This document shows positions 33,825 through 46,600 of a DNA stretch of 64,000 nt, piece by piece. Position numbers and translations under genes: made by a program. The number at the start of each line of letters is the position of its first letter. Positions within the stretch are counted from its first letter, which is position 1. Source of the DNA: Crossaster papposus (Eukaryota; Echinodermata; Asteroidea; Velatida; Solasteridae); contig JBAIAA010000531.1 in NCBI GenBank assembly GCA_037893245.1, forward strand, positions 2,170,001 through 2,234,000. The letters are read 5' to 3'. The notes beneath the pieces are model-generated. The model was given only the letters and a program-made list of their open reading frames with translations. It had not been told where the DNA came from and did no database searches.

Positions 33825-36654
33825 ATGAGTTTTAGCTCCGCCTATTCAAAGACTGATTGATTAGGGTCCATGTCATTAAGAAAAAAAAGGTCGGCCTGTT
33901 AAGTGAGGCACAGTCAAGTTTTTGGTTGTAAATTGAGCTGGGGCCAGGCGCCCAGGTCGCGCAGGGTGAACCGAACCACATGTGGTTTAACAGGCAATGC
34001 CATCAAGGTTAAGTTTTTCAAACAAAACATAAAGCATAAAGCTAGCAATGCTGGTCTCAAACGCTTGATAAAGAATTTAACAGTAATATTGTTTAAGTAT
34101 TTCACAGAAACCTTTTAACAAATCTAGACTATACTGAAAAACTACGACAAATCAAACTAGAAATGTATTCGTATTTATATTCATCGTGGAAAATTGCATG
34201 TGAGCATAGATTATACCTTCATTGTGGGGGTAATGATATTCCATAATAGAGCAGACAAAATAAACACGCAATTAATAGTTTTAGAACGTGTGTGAGTATT
34301 ACAGAATTTGGAAGCCGAGGGTTCAAGTTGAAAACAACATATTTATGTTGCTTTATACAAGCCCGCTTTCAATGCATTTTGAAATATGACCGGGATTCCT
34401 ATTGTGTTCCAAAAACTAAACGTGTTTTCACCACCTATCTATATGCACCGAGACCCCAGGATTGGACTATTGAAGCCATCACTAGTATACTAGAACCCCA
34501 GGATCGGTAAACTTTAAAAGTAATAAAATGAAAAACAAACCCTCAAATGACGTATTCAAAATATTCACACACATGCATCATATTGTATAATAGTCAATAC
34601 ATTTCATCGTTCAATACTATTATTATTTTTATTATTGTTATAATTATTATTATTTATACGTATCTTGTTGACCTACCATAGTTTTTGTTTTGGGGGATCT
34701 TGCTCATCTTTGTTATACGCGGAAAACCTCGAAGGCGGCGAAGTCTGGCAACTGAAGTAACTCACAGTCGAAAGCCTCACTGCCTGTGCAGAAGCCGCAG
34801 AAGTATGTTGTCTCGTACGCGTATTACGCAATGATCGGTGAATGTTGCACACAATTTCCGTTGAAGTTAGCGGATTTTCAATGAATACACCTTTTGTAAT
34901 GTGAACAGAAAGATAAAGTGTAAAAAAGGAAGTTTAGAAAATGACGAGACTTGCGAGAGACATAGTATACCTGACACAAAACACGTAATCATTGACAGGC
35001 ACCAGTTATTTGCAAAGTCATTCATTAGATTGCTAGAGCTATACTGATTGAGACGTGTGAAGAGCGATTCTGACTCCTCCCATGCTTGTCCTCAGCCCGT
35101 TTGGTAATGAGTTTCACTTCCGGTGGATTAAAACTGATCGGTTAGCAGCAACAAATACTTCAGCAAACAATGTTTTTCTAACATTCATTTTGAGTTCCCT
35201 AGTAGTAGTACTACGCTGATACAGTCGTTTTCCTAGTTCGAGATCGCAACAATTATTGCTTTCGGCTAGACCAATCCTCAACATTCAAGTGAAATGGGTT
35301 TAAGTATCATTTACTTTGGGTGGTGGAGAGTATTGTTTTTGTTTTAATATTGCTCTTCTAATTTTAAAAATACAACGTCAAAACGACATTTACAATTATA
35401 TTTCATATAGGCCTATTTGTTATATACAATCTCTCTGGGAGAGATTGTGTGTATGTTTATCTCATTCCAGTAATTGGCGGTTCTTTCGCTGTTTGAAGTG
35501 GTTAATAAATAAATAAAATAAATATATAAAAGTGCCGACATCCTTTTGCTGTAGTTGCGAATCGACTTAACAAATTCCGGATCGGTTAAAACTGCTTCGT
35601 ACATAAACAAATAATCGCGCGAGAAAATACATGTTAGCTAGAACCAACTCGAGTCAAGCCGATTTTAGTATTTAAATATTAAAAAAAAAAAACATTTTAA
35701 ATACTTCCAAAACAGTTTTAAAAAGACGACTTGTGTAAGACATTGATTTTGAAATTTTCGTTTGTGTAGCGCAGTGCGACCATACCGTGGTGCGCGCGGG
35801 AACGGGCCGATAAACTGACTTATAGAACATGTCACATAAAATTGCTTGTGGGCGTGCAGTCGATGCACGTATTTTAAGCGCGATCTGAAACTATGAAAAA
35901 GTACAAGTTCACTTTTTGTAAGATGTTTTAATACTAGAGATTTTTCTACTGATTTTGACTCAACAAATAATCGATGCATGAGTTAATACAACTGTAGATT
36001 ACAAAAAGGCATAATCGAAATCACACGTTGTGAGTGACATATTGTGGTTTTGCGACTCTTGTGATTTTCTACAAACCGTCCAAACATGTCAAAGTGCGAG
36101 TCAAAAATGTAGCCGCAATTCCTTTATGGATAATTTATTAAAACAATATTTGTGTATCAAGAAGCTTACATGTTTCTTTTAAAAATGCACCGAGATTTTT
36201 GTTTCGGGGCACGAGCCATAAGAAGAGGGGAGTTTTTATTGAAAGCGATCCGGAACTAGGAAAACAACTGTAACATGGATAAAAACCGAAAGGTAAAATC
36301 TTAATTAATATAATCATGGCCAGGATTGCTGATTGTGCTTTTATGTGTTTCAACCGTCGAGGTTTATTGTTCTTTTTGTAAGTAAGCGTGAGTAAAAGGG
36401 TATGCAGTGAGCTCATTAATTTTGTCAGAAGAGATAAAGGTTATCATTAAATTCAAAACAATAGCCAGTGGGCATGGTGGGTACAAACAATTGAATTGTG
36501 CAACATCAAAGGTATATTTGTTTTTATAGTCCAAGGGATATGTGCACACGACGAACAGTAATATTAAAATTGAATATCGCTTTGCAGGTTTCCTTGAATT
36601 TTCCCCCAAATGTTCCAATAATGATCGATTAATCTTGAAATTTGAGTTACTGAC
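33825..36654. other. No supported gene
   Basis: A GCTCCGCC-containing block at about 33830-33960 resembles 32390-32520. Otherwise AT-rich, with no domain seen. Confidence 0.45.
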
Positions 36655-36769
36655 CTCCATGTTTTCCTCAAAATAATAGTCTATCCTCCTGAAAGAGTAG
36701 CCCTCCGCCCATCCGGGTAGTCTCACCAAATGAATGGTCACAAGGAGACAGTTTCGGCGCCAGCGAACC
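36655..36769 (-). CDS. Possible lone exon, unknown protein
   Basis: On the minus strand a 115-bp open segment is bordered by a CTTTTCAG acceptor and a GAG|GTCAGT donor. It encodes 38 residues that include RRNCLLVTIHLVRLPGW and RIDYYFEEN. I do not recognise the protein and saw no neighbouring exon that joins to it. It could equally be chance. Confidence 0.25.
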
Positions 36770-37312
36770 CTGAAAAGTGTGAAAAGACATAATTTCACGC
36801 ACCAGGACTTCAATTTAATATCGAACAATATAAATACGAGGTTATCAAGGGTTTTGTTAAACACGAACAATTGTATACTGTTCCTTCTATCATTTCCAGC
36901 ATGTGTCTAGGCTTTATACAGGGAAAACCCTGCATGTGTTTGAGAGTTTGTCTGCATTCGAATAGTACTAGTACTAGTAGCAGACGTAGAACAATAAAGA
37001 ACAGTAGGGTCTACGAATCTAAGTTCAAACTCAAAATAGTCCTGACTAACAAGCCCAACAAACAACATGACCAAGTTGTAAGACCATGCATAGTAAAACA
37101 AAAGAATACAGCAAAATGCATAGAGGAAGGACAGGTTATGACTGAAACTAGTTATACTAATTACTATTACTATGCGACAAAAATATCACGTGGTTGCCTA
37201 AATCGTAATAAAAAAAACTCTTTAAACTGTTTACAGTACTCAGTAGTATTTATTTTGGACGATTAACAAATTAACTTACCCCCGTTACTAGTTCAAAATC
37301 CATAGCACTCCA

Positions 37313-37375
37313 TTATACAGCAACACCGACCGTTTGGTCATGCACTGTTCCTTGCTCTGTGGTCATAATAATGAT
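37313..37375 (-). pseudogene. Downstream piece of an open frame split by the MULE
   Basis: If the MULE and one copy of its 9-bp target duplication are removed, the minus-strand frame from 54671-54973 runs on here for about 18 more codons to a TAA at 37313-37315. It is not recognised. See the partner piece. Confidence 0.3.
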
Positions 37376-37412
37376 GAGTGAGGCTATAAGCCAGGCACTT
37401 CGTGCGTGACGT
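37376..37412 (+). repeat. Left MULE TIR
   Basis: 37 bp identical to the complement of 54634-54670. It contains two mini-palindromes, GGCT-ATA-AGCC and GCAC-TTC-GTGC, and ends in GTGACGT, a CRE half-site. Confidence 0.95.
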
Positions 37413-37529
37413 AGTCTGGTGGGGCTCGTTATCAGTAGTGCCCATGTGCGAATTCCCAATTGATGGTTGTGACCCGAGGTCAGTGGTTGCTTTCGTACTG
37501 GTTGCTACAGATACGTCACGCTATGTATA

Positions 37530-37541
37530 TTTCGCGCGAAA
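37530..37541. promoter_or_regulatory. Palindromic E2F-type site upstream of the MULE gene
   Basis: TTTCGCGCGAAA, a perfect two-sided E2F consensus, lies about 70 bp before the gene's ATG and 10 bp after a TACGTCACG ATF/CRE-like word. This suggests an S-phase-linked promoter. It is a sequence match only. Confidence 0.45.
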
Positions 37542-37611
37542 GATTTGATTTCGCGGCATAATTAAATGCAAACATTTAGCTAGCCGGGGAGGCGCCGCTG
37601 GATGGAGAAGA

Positions 37612-40600
37612 ATGCCAGCACCTCGCGAGGAACAGACGATGGACTGGATTCCCAGCTGCTTTAGGCAGCAAAGCCAAACAGAAAACTACATATTTGGATG
37701 GGTATCTAGCGACGATGAACTGAGCACGGTTCTTGACTGCCACAGTCGAGCATCCATGACATCCTATGTATTTTGGTAATTAGTCCACTGAATGTTAATT
37801 ATATTGCATAACGTTATTGTGGATATGATTGGTGCATGTTGCATTTAGTTTATTGATTTGTAGCTGAATAAGCATTAATACTAATAGGTCATACAACTCA
37901 TAGTTTAACTCATAATTAACGACGCTTTGACCAATTTTCTTGTTGTATTAATTGTTTTATTAACAAACTTTTAAAAAAATTGTACATTAATCTAACGTTA
38001 ATATGATCTGGTACAACAGTAACTGAATGCAAAAAAGGTTTAGTAACCTGCCGCCACTTCTTTGATACAATGGATAGTCAAGGGCATCTTCAAAGTTTTT
38101 TCTAACAACATTCGAAGTAGGCCTATTTCTCGGGGCCCAAATTATTTTTTCCCCCAAGTTTGAGATAATAGAAAGAAAAAAAAGTGGCATCCGGATACAT
38201 TTTTTTGTCTTATAAAATCAAGGTACATGTATAAACAAAAGAGAATTTTAATTAATTTGCCTTTTGAATAAATTGTTTGGGTTTGATTAATTCTAAAATT
38301 GAATTTCTGTCCCCACAATATTGTATTGTGTTTAGTTGCAATTTAGTTGCAATAAAATTGAGGAATAATACAGTTGACTCTCGTTAATACAAACACTTAA
38401 AATAAAGAAAATATACAACATTTGCAAAAATAAAAAAAATACCAAATCATTATGAAATACTTGACATCCTGTAAAATTGTGGCACCCAGTGTGTTGTAAT
38501 TTTGAAATTTTGATATCAATCTCCAATGCTGGTCGGCCGATCAGCATTAGAAAATTTTCGGATGTTTATAAATTGCTCCGTTTTATCTCAAGTGGGGTCA
38601 GGTAACGAGACTACAAGAACGTTTTCTAGGTTTTTTGAGCATCTACAAATACAAACCTTCAAACAATTCAGTGTAATAATATTTGATATGTAATGCAACT
38701 CCCCCCCCCCCCCCAATAATACTAAATTCATCCATTTCTCAAAATTACAGCAAAAGCAAATGATGTACATATTCTTTTCAATACAAATTCTGGTTATAAA
38801 GCCAGTCCCGACTCTGCATTTACGTGTACATAATGTGGCCGACACTCCACTTAAAACAAAATGTTAATAAACAAACACTTTTGCTGTCAATAAGTGTCCG
38901 ACTGACTTTGTATTAACTGTAATGGAAAAATGCAGTACACAGAAGTCACCTCAGACTCAATGAATGATCATCTTCAATCATGGCATATTGCACATTGCAC
39001 GTGATTGGATACATATTTTTTAATATGTGACCCACTCTGCAAAAATGAGTCTGATGTGTTAAAAATGTTTTTTTTTCAATTGTACAGTTGGTCAGGAAAA
39101 GCAGAAAATAAGCTTTCATTTGATATATGGCACAACTCTGTAGTGTAATGCATTGGTCTTTTACAATTTTAGGAAATTTGCTTTTTCTCAGTTATACTCA
39201 AAATGTCTTTGAGAGAAATGAAGATTTACAATTGTAGTGCTTAATCAGATGCTATGGTAAGAGAATGACAAAACCTGAATTTAATTTAGGGATCAAAACA
39301 ATCTTTTCAATCGATCAGATCTGAAAATATAGGTGTTACCAAAATGCCTTAAAACTCAAAAATTATTTGTTAAAAAAAATCACCTCCGAGACAATAAACA
39401 GCCCTTTACGTAAAAACGTATTTTCCGACATCAGACTCATTTTTGCAGAGCTGGTCACATATTATGTTTTCTAGTAAATACATGTACAGGTATTGTGACG
39501 CTAGAACCAAGAAAAAAATACCGTTCTAGTAGTCTGGTTCCTTGACATAGCAATTTATATATAGAGTTATCAGGTTAGAAGACCAGACTAGATGGCATTA
39601 TTTTCTAAAGGACAAATCTGCAATGGCCCTATAGCCAAATACATATATTTTTCTTATGACGTAATGGTGCTATGATTGTGTACCAAATTCCATGCGTTTA
39701 TCGTTTGATTGAAAATTATTTTACCAATCTGCCCGACAAAAGAGTACAATAATCAATTACAAATGTTTAACAATCCATTCCATACTGTCCTAATGGTCAG
39801 ATCTCTCATTCCTTTGAAATTGTGCGTAAACCGTCAGTACTGTGAATTTTGAAGACTGTCGGGCATCCTGTCATTCTGAAAAGAGAGGCAATTTAGAATT
39901 ATTAAATTACACCGAGACAAAAACAAATAAAAATTGAGTGTAAATTTGTACTTATTACTAGGTGATCTGCACATCATGATACTAAGTGATACTCGAGTAC
40001 CAATATACAATTGTTGACTGCTGTGATATAACGTTTTGATCACCTGAAGCCGAGGGTGCTATGCATCTCCAAGGGTGTAAAGAAGGAGGGGGGGGGGGGG
40101 GAGGTAGGAGGATGGAACAAATATGTGTGGGAGGGTAAAGATGGGGTTGGGAGAGTAAAGCGTGGTTGGGAGGGTAAAGATTGGGGGGGGGGGGGGGGGG
40201 TCAAAATGGGGGGTGAAGATGGGAAAGGACAAAGTTTGGAGAGGGTTATAGCCTTGGCCAATGCCATCGTCGTTTATTTGTTCGAAATCCACTCGCCACT
40301 GCAGCTTAATAGTTTAGCATGTGCGCACAGTGCAAAAATACATCGCAAACGGCGACCTTACGCGGCCACTATACAAATTATTGCAACTAGGGCAGCGCCA
40401 TGGCCTTGGTTAATTTATTCATTCAAGAATTTGGGGTAAGTCCTCATTATGCTAATATCCTAAGTTAACCTTTAAAGTTGTTTTGTTATTGGTTGATCGT
40501 TGCGAAGAAAATGCATATTTAGATAGCGGTGAAAGGGGTTAACTGCACGCACATGGTCATGTTCACTGTTGGTCATGTATTATAAACGAGTACATGTGTA

Positions 40601-43600
40601 CAGTACATACAGCGTGCCTAAAATTATCAGAGATCAATCGGACTGCAAGTTGATTCGTATAATTATAGTGATTTTAACGAAGGCTTTGGAAGAATTGCAC
40701 ATGTAGGTTGGATAGTTGAAACGGTCGGGAGTAGATCAGTGGAGGGTCATATCATATCAGTTAAATTTTCGCTTGTTTTGCTGGGTATTTGCTTGAATGC
40801 TGACAATGTTATAGTTATGGCTAAAACTACACGGTTAAAACTACATGCATGAACTAACGTATAGGTTTTGTGCCAGCCGAGCTCTGAGCAAAATGGGGCC
40901 GGCTGCCTGAAAAATGATGGATTTAATACCTAATAGCAAATCCACAAAAACAACTTGAGCACGAAGAAAAGGATTTTAAGTTCTTCCGCTGCTCAGGTCG
41001 AAATCTTTGAGGGATAATTTATCTGCTGCAGAATTTAAACAACACGACAGATCTTTGACGACAAACGAAGCTTCCTATAGCCTTTGCCATTTTTGTTAAC
41101 GTTATGTTGCAAACTAAAGTCGGCCTATATAGCTACATGATGTTGGGATTAACCAAGGTGTGATTGGACACTCCACATAATAAGCCCCGCGCCCCCGCCT
41201 ATACTTTTTTTGATGAGTGAACTAAGGCCATCTGACGACCCCAGTTGATTTGTATAGTGTTCGTGTGTGGTCGTTGTTCGCAATGTATTTTTGCACATGC
41301 TAAACTATTAAACTGCAGTGCGCAGGTGAATTTCGAACAAATAAACGACGAGGGTCTTGGCCAAGGCTAGGAGGGCAAGAGAAAGCTCCCCTGCCTGGTA
41401 CAGATTAGGAACACAACATGAGTGTATAACCACCAAATCATAAGGTCACATGAACACATACCAGTATGCAAGGCAGGGCCATTGGCGAGTGGGTGCAGTC
41501 TTGACACAGGAGATAACTGATGAGTTTCTGCATCATGTCTTGGTCAGGACTGAGGAACAAACACAAATACCTTTTTAAGTTTATACACATTTTACTTTGT
41601 TTGTAGTTCCGAACAGATTCCCGGAATTGACCCTCTTCAGTTTTATCTAATTTTGCCAACTTCCAAACTAACAAGTCAAGCATTCAAGACGCTCTCCAGA
41701 CTAACTATTGATCTTTTCCTCAGTTGTCAGTTTTGAGCAAATTACTTTCCCATTTTAAAACACTAACTGGCATGGAGGATGATAGAAACCCACTTATAAC
41801 CCAAACAACCTTCATATAGTGTTCGTAATAGTGCTGTATTCTAAATTGACAAGCTGGATTTCCTAACTACGTGTAAGTGTAACACGATACAGAAAGGACT
41901 GTGCATAATTTAACATTGGGTTTACCTGCCACAGTTTCATCAACATTAAAAAATGTGCACATGGAGATTCAGGTCAGCTTCTTGTCTCAACTAAATTAAA
42001 CAAAAAATAACAAATTTAAAGATAAAGCTAGCTGAGCACTACAACCTTTGTATTCTCGCAGACTAACTTGAATCAATGATATCTAGGTCTGATGATTTCA
42101 AAAAGCAAGAGAGAAAGCAAAAAGAAAGCAGAAGGTTGCTATGGAGGAGTAATCACATCCAAGATGATGGAGTGCCTTTTATGATTGACAGGACCATTAT
42201 AAGGTCATGTCAATATGGTAAACCCCACAAGAGGACTGTGAAGCTGGAGAACAAGGTATGGTTGAAATCACAGTTAATTGTACAGTAATTTGTGTCAAAT
42301 CACACTATGTCAAAGCACTAAAAACTGTTTGCTGGATACTATCAAATTAATATATCTGCTCTAAAAATTGTGCCCATTTTAACCAGTTCGCGTCAGATGA
42401 CGTACCCGGTACATGTATATACATGCAAAGTTTTGCCCGAAATTCAAAACGGAAGACAGTTAAACACGACACGAGCAAGACTAGAAATATTTCTCAGCGA
42501 CTATTCTGCAGTGACTGAGACTCGCAGTGCTTTCCACTGATATCGGTCTCAACCCGCCTCGGATCGAGTTTTTTGAAAAGGAATCCTGCACCTAAGCTTC
42601 CGTCAACGTGAACAAAATACTGGTGCAAACTAGGTAAAATTTGTTTTATCGCAAAAATACTGAACATTTCAGAAAAAGAAAAAAAATGTCTGGAAAGGGT
42701 AGAATGTCCTCTGTCCAATAGTATAAGGTTCATTCTACCATTTTTAACGACAAATTATTTTTTTGTTTGGAAACGTGATGGCAGGGGCAATAAACATATT
42801 TGTCAGATCCCTTTATTTTTGTGGTACATTTACCCGACAAATTTAAGGTGAGGTATTCCCCACATGGCCACCATTCCTGTTAGTGCGTAGCTGGTAACTT
42901 TGTCTCATGTCTCTTTTAATGCCCACCTTATCATCCCAACTTCTTTTTCTGAAAATATTCACTACTTAATTAACTACTTAATTCAAAACTTCATTTGGTT
43001 CGGCAAATTACCTCTAGGCATCTGATCCTGAGCACTCGTACAGCTCTAGAAGCAAGAAACGTTTTCACACGCAAACAACGCGGAAAGTGTGCTGTGAAGC
43101 CCAAATCATCATTCGCTATCTTAGCAGGTACACAGTATACAAACAGACCTGTTACAAAAGACACTATGAATGAAAAACATTAAACTGTATTTTATCATTA
43201 CAAATATTGTGAGAAGTAAATGATATATACATGTATGTATGCGTTACAGATTTGAATCATTTGCCGTTACCTCAAATGCCAGTCGACAACAACGTAAAGA
43301 AGCACTTGACTCCATACATGGCAGGGTAACAAGCAATAGTTCACCTCCTGTCTGGAGACGCATCTTTCTTCAGCTGCCTCAAATAGAAGCACACACTGGC
43401 CATGAAGTTTCTGAAGAAGAAGGGTTTTCCCACCATATTCACCCTCTGGTCAAGTCCAAAATATACCAGCTGGTAGGATCTGGCATAACATCATGCCCAC
43501 TCATTAAAACCCTGCTAGATAAATACATAGTCCAAGAACTGTGTCGATATGACCCAGTGAAGCCTATAAGAAGTGACCGGGCATACTTTCCAACGAGCAG

Positions 43601-46600
43601 GGATATAAAAAACCACATCCATAGAGCCCTGGTAGTTGGACAATATTCAGCTCTTGACATCGACAACCTAGAAGAGAAGATTAATGAATGGAAGACGACT
43701 GAGCCAACAACAAGATTCTATCTTCGTCGGTGTCAAGAGAAATCGAATACAGCTAACCATAAAGAGGAAGACAGCAAGACAGACCACCTGTTCTTGTTTA
43801 TCCACCAAACAAAGCAACAGCAGGAACTACTGCGGCGATATGGAGACATGATACTCTTGGATGCAACCTACAAAACATCCAAATATGCACTGCCTCTGTT
43901 CATCATGGCAGTGCGTACTAACATTGGCTACATTCCAGTGGCTGAATTTGTTCTGGAAGAGGAAACATCCAGGAGTATCGCAGAGGCTCTTCATATCATC
44001 AAAGAGTGGATGAACAGTGATGACACTGAACAATCTTGGGTGCCAACGTGAGTTTCAGTAATACCGAAAAAAGAAAACAATGTAATTGTTTAGTATTACT
44101 CAATTTGCAATACTTTATTTTTCATTTCAACTGCGTACCCATTCATTGTAATTCACCGATCTCCCATGAGCCCCAGTAACATGAAGACAATGAGAAGAAC
44201 ATTTCAAATGATAAGAAATTATAGTTTTTGATGTGGGAGAAAAACCCCAGAACAACATTCTAGGGAAACCCACCAAGTCAATTAGGGACTGAAAACCCAA
44301 TTAACATAATTGACCCAGATGGAATACAAACCTGGCTGTGAAAGGCGAGGAAAGAACCACTACGCCAACTCGACTTTCCACTTTCATTAACTTGTACCCC
44401 GGCCCAAGATTTAACTTTTTTTCCCATTCAGCTACTTCATGACCGACTACAGTGATGCAGAATACCAGGCAATAAAGGAAACCTTTCCAGACAGCAAATG
44501 CTATATATGTGCATTCCATAGAGAGCAGGCATGGATACGGTGGTCACGGGACTGTGAGTTAAACATTAAATAATAGCATTCCTAGAAAAAATGCATTTGT
44601 GGAATATTTTTACAGCTTGATTATCAAAACAGTAACCCAAATAAATATTTATTTTTCAATTAACTGAGATTGTTGACCGTTGAAATTGTTGTACAGCCAA
44701 ACACCAGCTCTTGCCAGTAGAGAGGGAGACATTTCTCCAATTGATGAGAAACATTGCAAGTGCTCCATCCGAGAACGAGTACATTGAAGCAGTGAGATGC
44801 CTCAAAGAAAGTACTATCTATAGGATGAACAAGCAAGTACAAGCTTACGTCAACACAAAGTGGCTACCCATTCCCGAGGTACAAATATTGTTTATGAATT
44901 TTGTTATGCCATTCGATTTGATTCTCAGGCTGGGGTCCTGTAGGTACAGTTGTGGATTATAGGTTTTTTTGTGGGTTTTCTCTGGGTTCTATTTCCCTTC
45001 CCCTGTAAAAATCAGCAGAGATATTTAGCTGTGCTCCTGGTCTGGCAGCTGTCTAATGCACCTAATTATTTTTGATAATTTACGTGTGCTAAAAAACAAA
45101 CAACCTCTGGTAAACAAACCTTCTAAATCTACAAACAGACCATGCTCTATAAAAAATGTTCCATGCATTTAACAGAGATGGTGCCAGAGTTTCTTCCAGG
45201 CTGGGTTCCATGTGCAGGTTACGACAAACAACGGGGTGGAATCCCTCAACCACAGTCTGAAGTCGTTCCATTTACAACTGCGTTCACTTGGATCTCTGTC
45301 AAGTATGCTGGAAGTTTTGACACAAGACTTTGTAAGTGCTCAAATGCAACGATATGCCCGTGAAAATTGGAGGCAGAGCATTTTCAATAAGTCATACAGC
45401 TCGAAAGTTCCAGATTTCCTTCACAACAGACCCAAGCAAGTTATCAAACACCTGATGAGTAGGATAGAGAATTCCAGAGTGTACATGAAGGAAGATGTAA
45501 TAATGACAGCGCCCAGATGTTTTCAAGTCAGAAGTGAAACTGGAAAGCAAGGACTATCCTACCAAGTAAGCTTTGGGTCAACAGATCAGGTTCCCAAATG
45601 TGATTGCCAAGATTGGAAGCTTACATTCTTACCATGCAAGCACTTTTTTGCAGTTTTCTCCAACTCTGACTTGACATGGGATGATTTGCCCGTTGCATAC
45701 AGAGAAAGTCCTTACATGACTTTGCAGCCTTACTGGCTGACACATCCGAAAGAGTCTGCACACCGCCTCCAAAAACCTGATTGTTCATGTACGGAAAAGC
45801 CACAAGTCGAGCCACAAGTCGAGCCACAAGTCGAGCCACAAGTCGAGCCACAAGTCGAGCCACAAGTCGAGCCACAAGTCGAGCCACAAGTCGAGCCACA
45901 AGTCGAGCCACAAGTCGAGCCACAAGTCGAGCCACAAGTCGAGCCACAAGTCGAGCCACAAGTCGAGCCACAAGTCGAGCCACAAGTCGAGCCACAAGTC
46001 GAGCCACAAGTCGAGCCACAAGTCGAGCCACAAGTCGAGCCACAAGTCGAGCCACAAGTCGAGCCACAAGTCGAGCCACAAGTCGAGCCACAAGTCGAGC
46101 CACAAGTCGAGCCACAAGTCGAGCCACAAGTCGAGCCACAAGTCGAGCCACAAGTCGAGCCACAAGTCGAGCCACAAGTCGAGCCACAAGTCGAGCCACA
46201 AGTCGAGCCACAAGTCGAGCCACAAGTCGAGCCACAAGTCGAGCCACAAGTCGAGCCACAAGTCGAGCCACAAGTCGAGCCACAAGTCGAGCCACAAGTC
46301 GAGCCACAAGTCGAGCCACAAGTCGAGCCACAAGTCGAGCCACAAGTCGAGCCACAAGTCGAGCCACAAGTCGAGCCACAAGTCGAGCCACAAGTCGAGC
46401 CACAAGTCGAGCCACAAGTCGAGCCACAAGTCGAGCCACAAGTCGAGCCACAAGTCGAGCCACAAGTCGAGCCACAAGTCGAGCCACAAGTCGAGCCACA
46501 AGTCGAGCCACAAGTCGAGCCACAAGTCGAGCCACAAGTCGAGCCACAAGTCGAGCCACAAGTCGAGCCACAAGTCGAGCCACAAGTCGAGCCACAAGTC

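Noticed and set aside
36364-36870. 168-residue minus-strand protein
   Set aside because: Only a 38-residue part has exon-like borders. The remainder has no coding character.
40040-40439. Gly- and Pro-rich open frames on both strands
   Set aside because: They are translations of a G-rich simple repeat.
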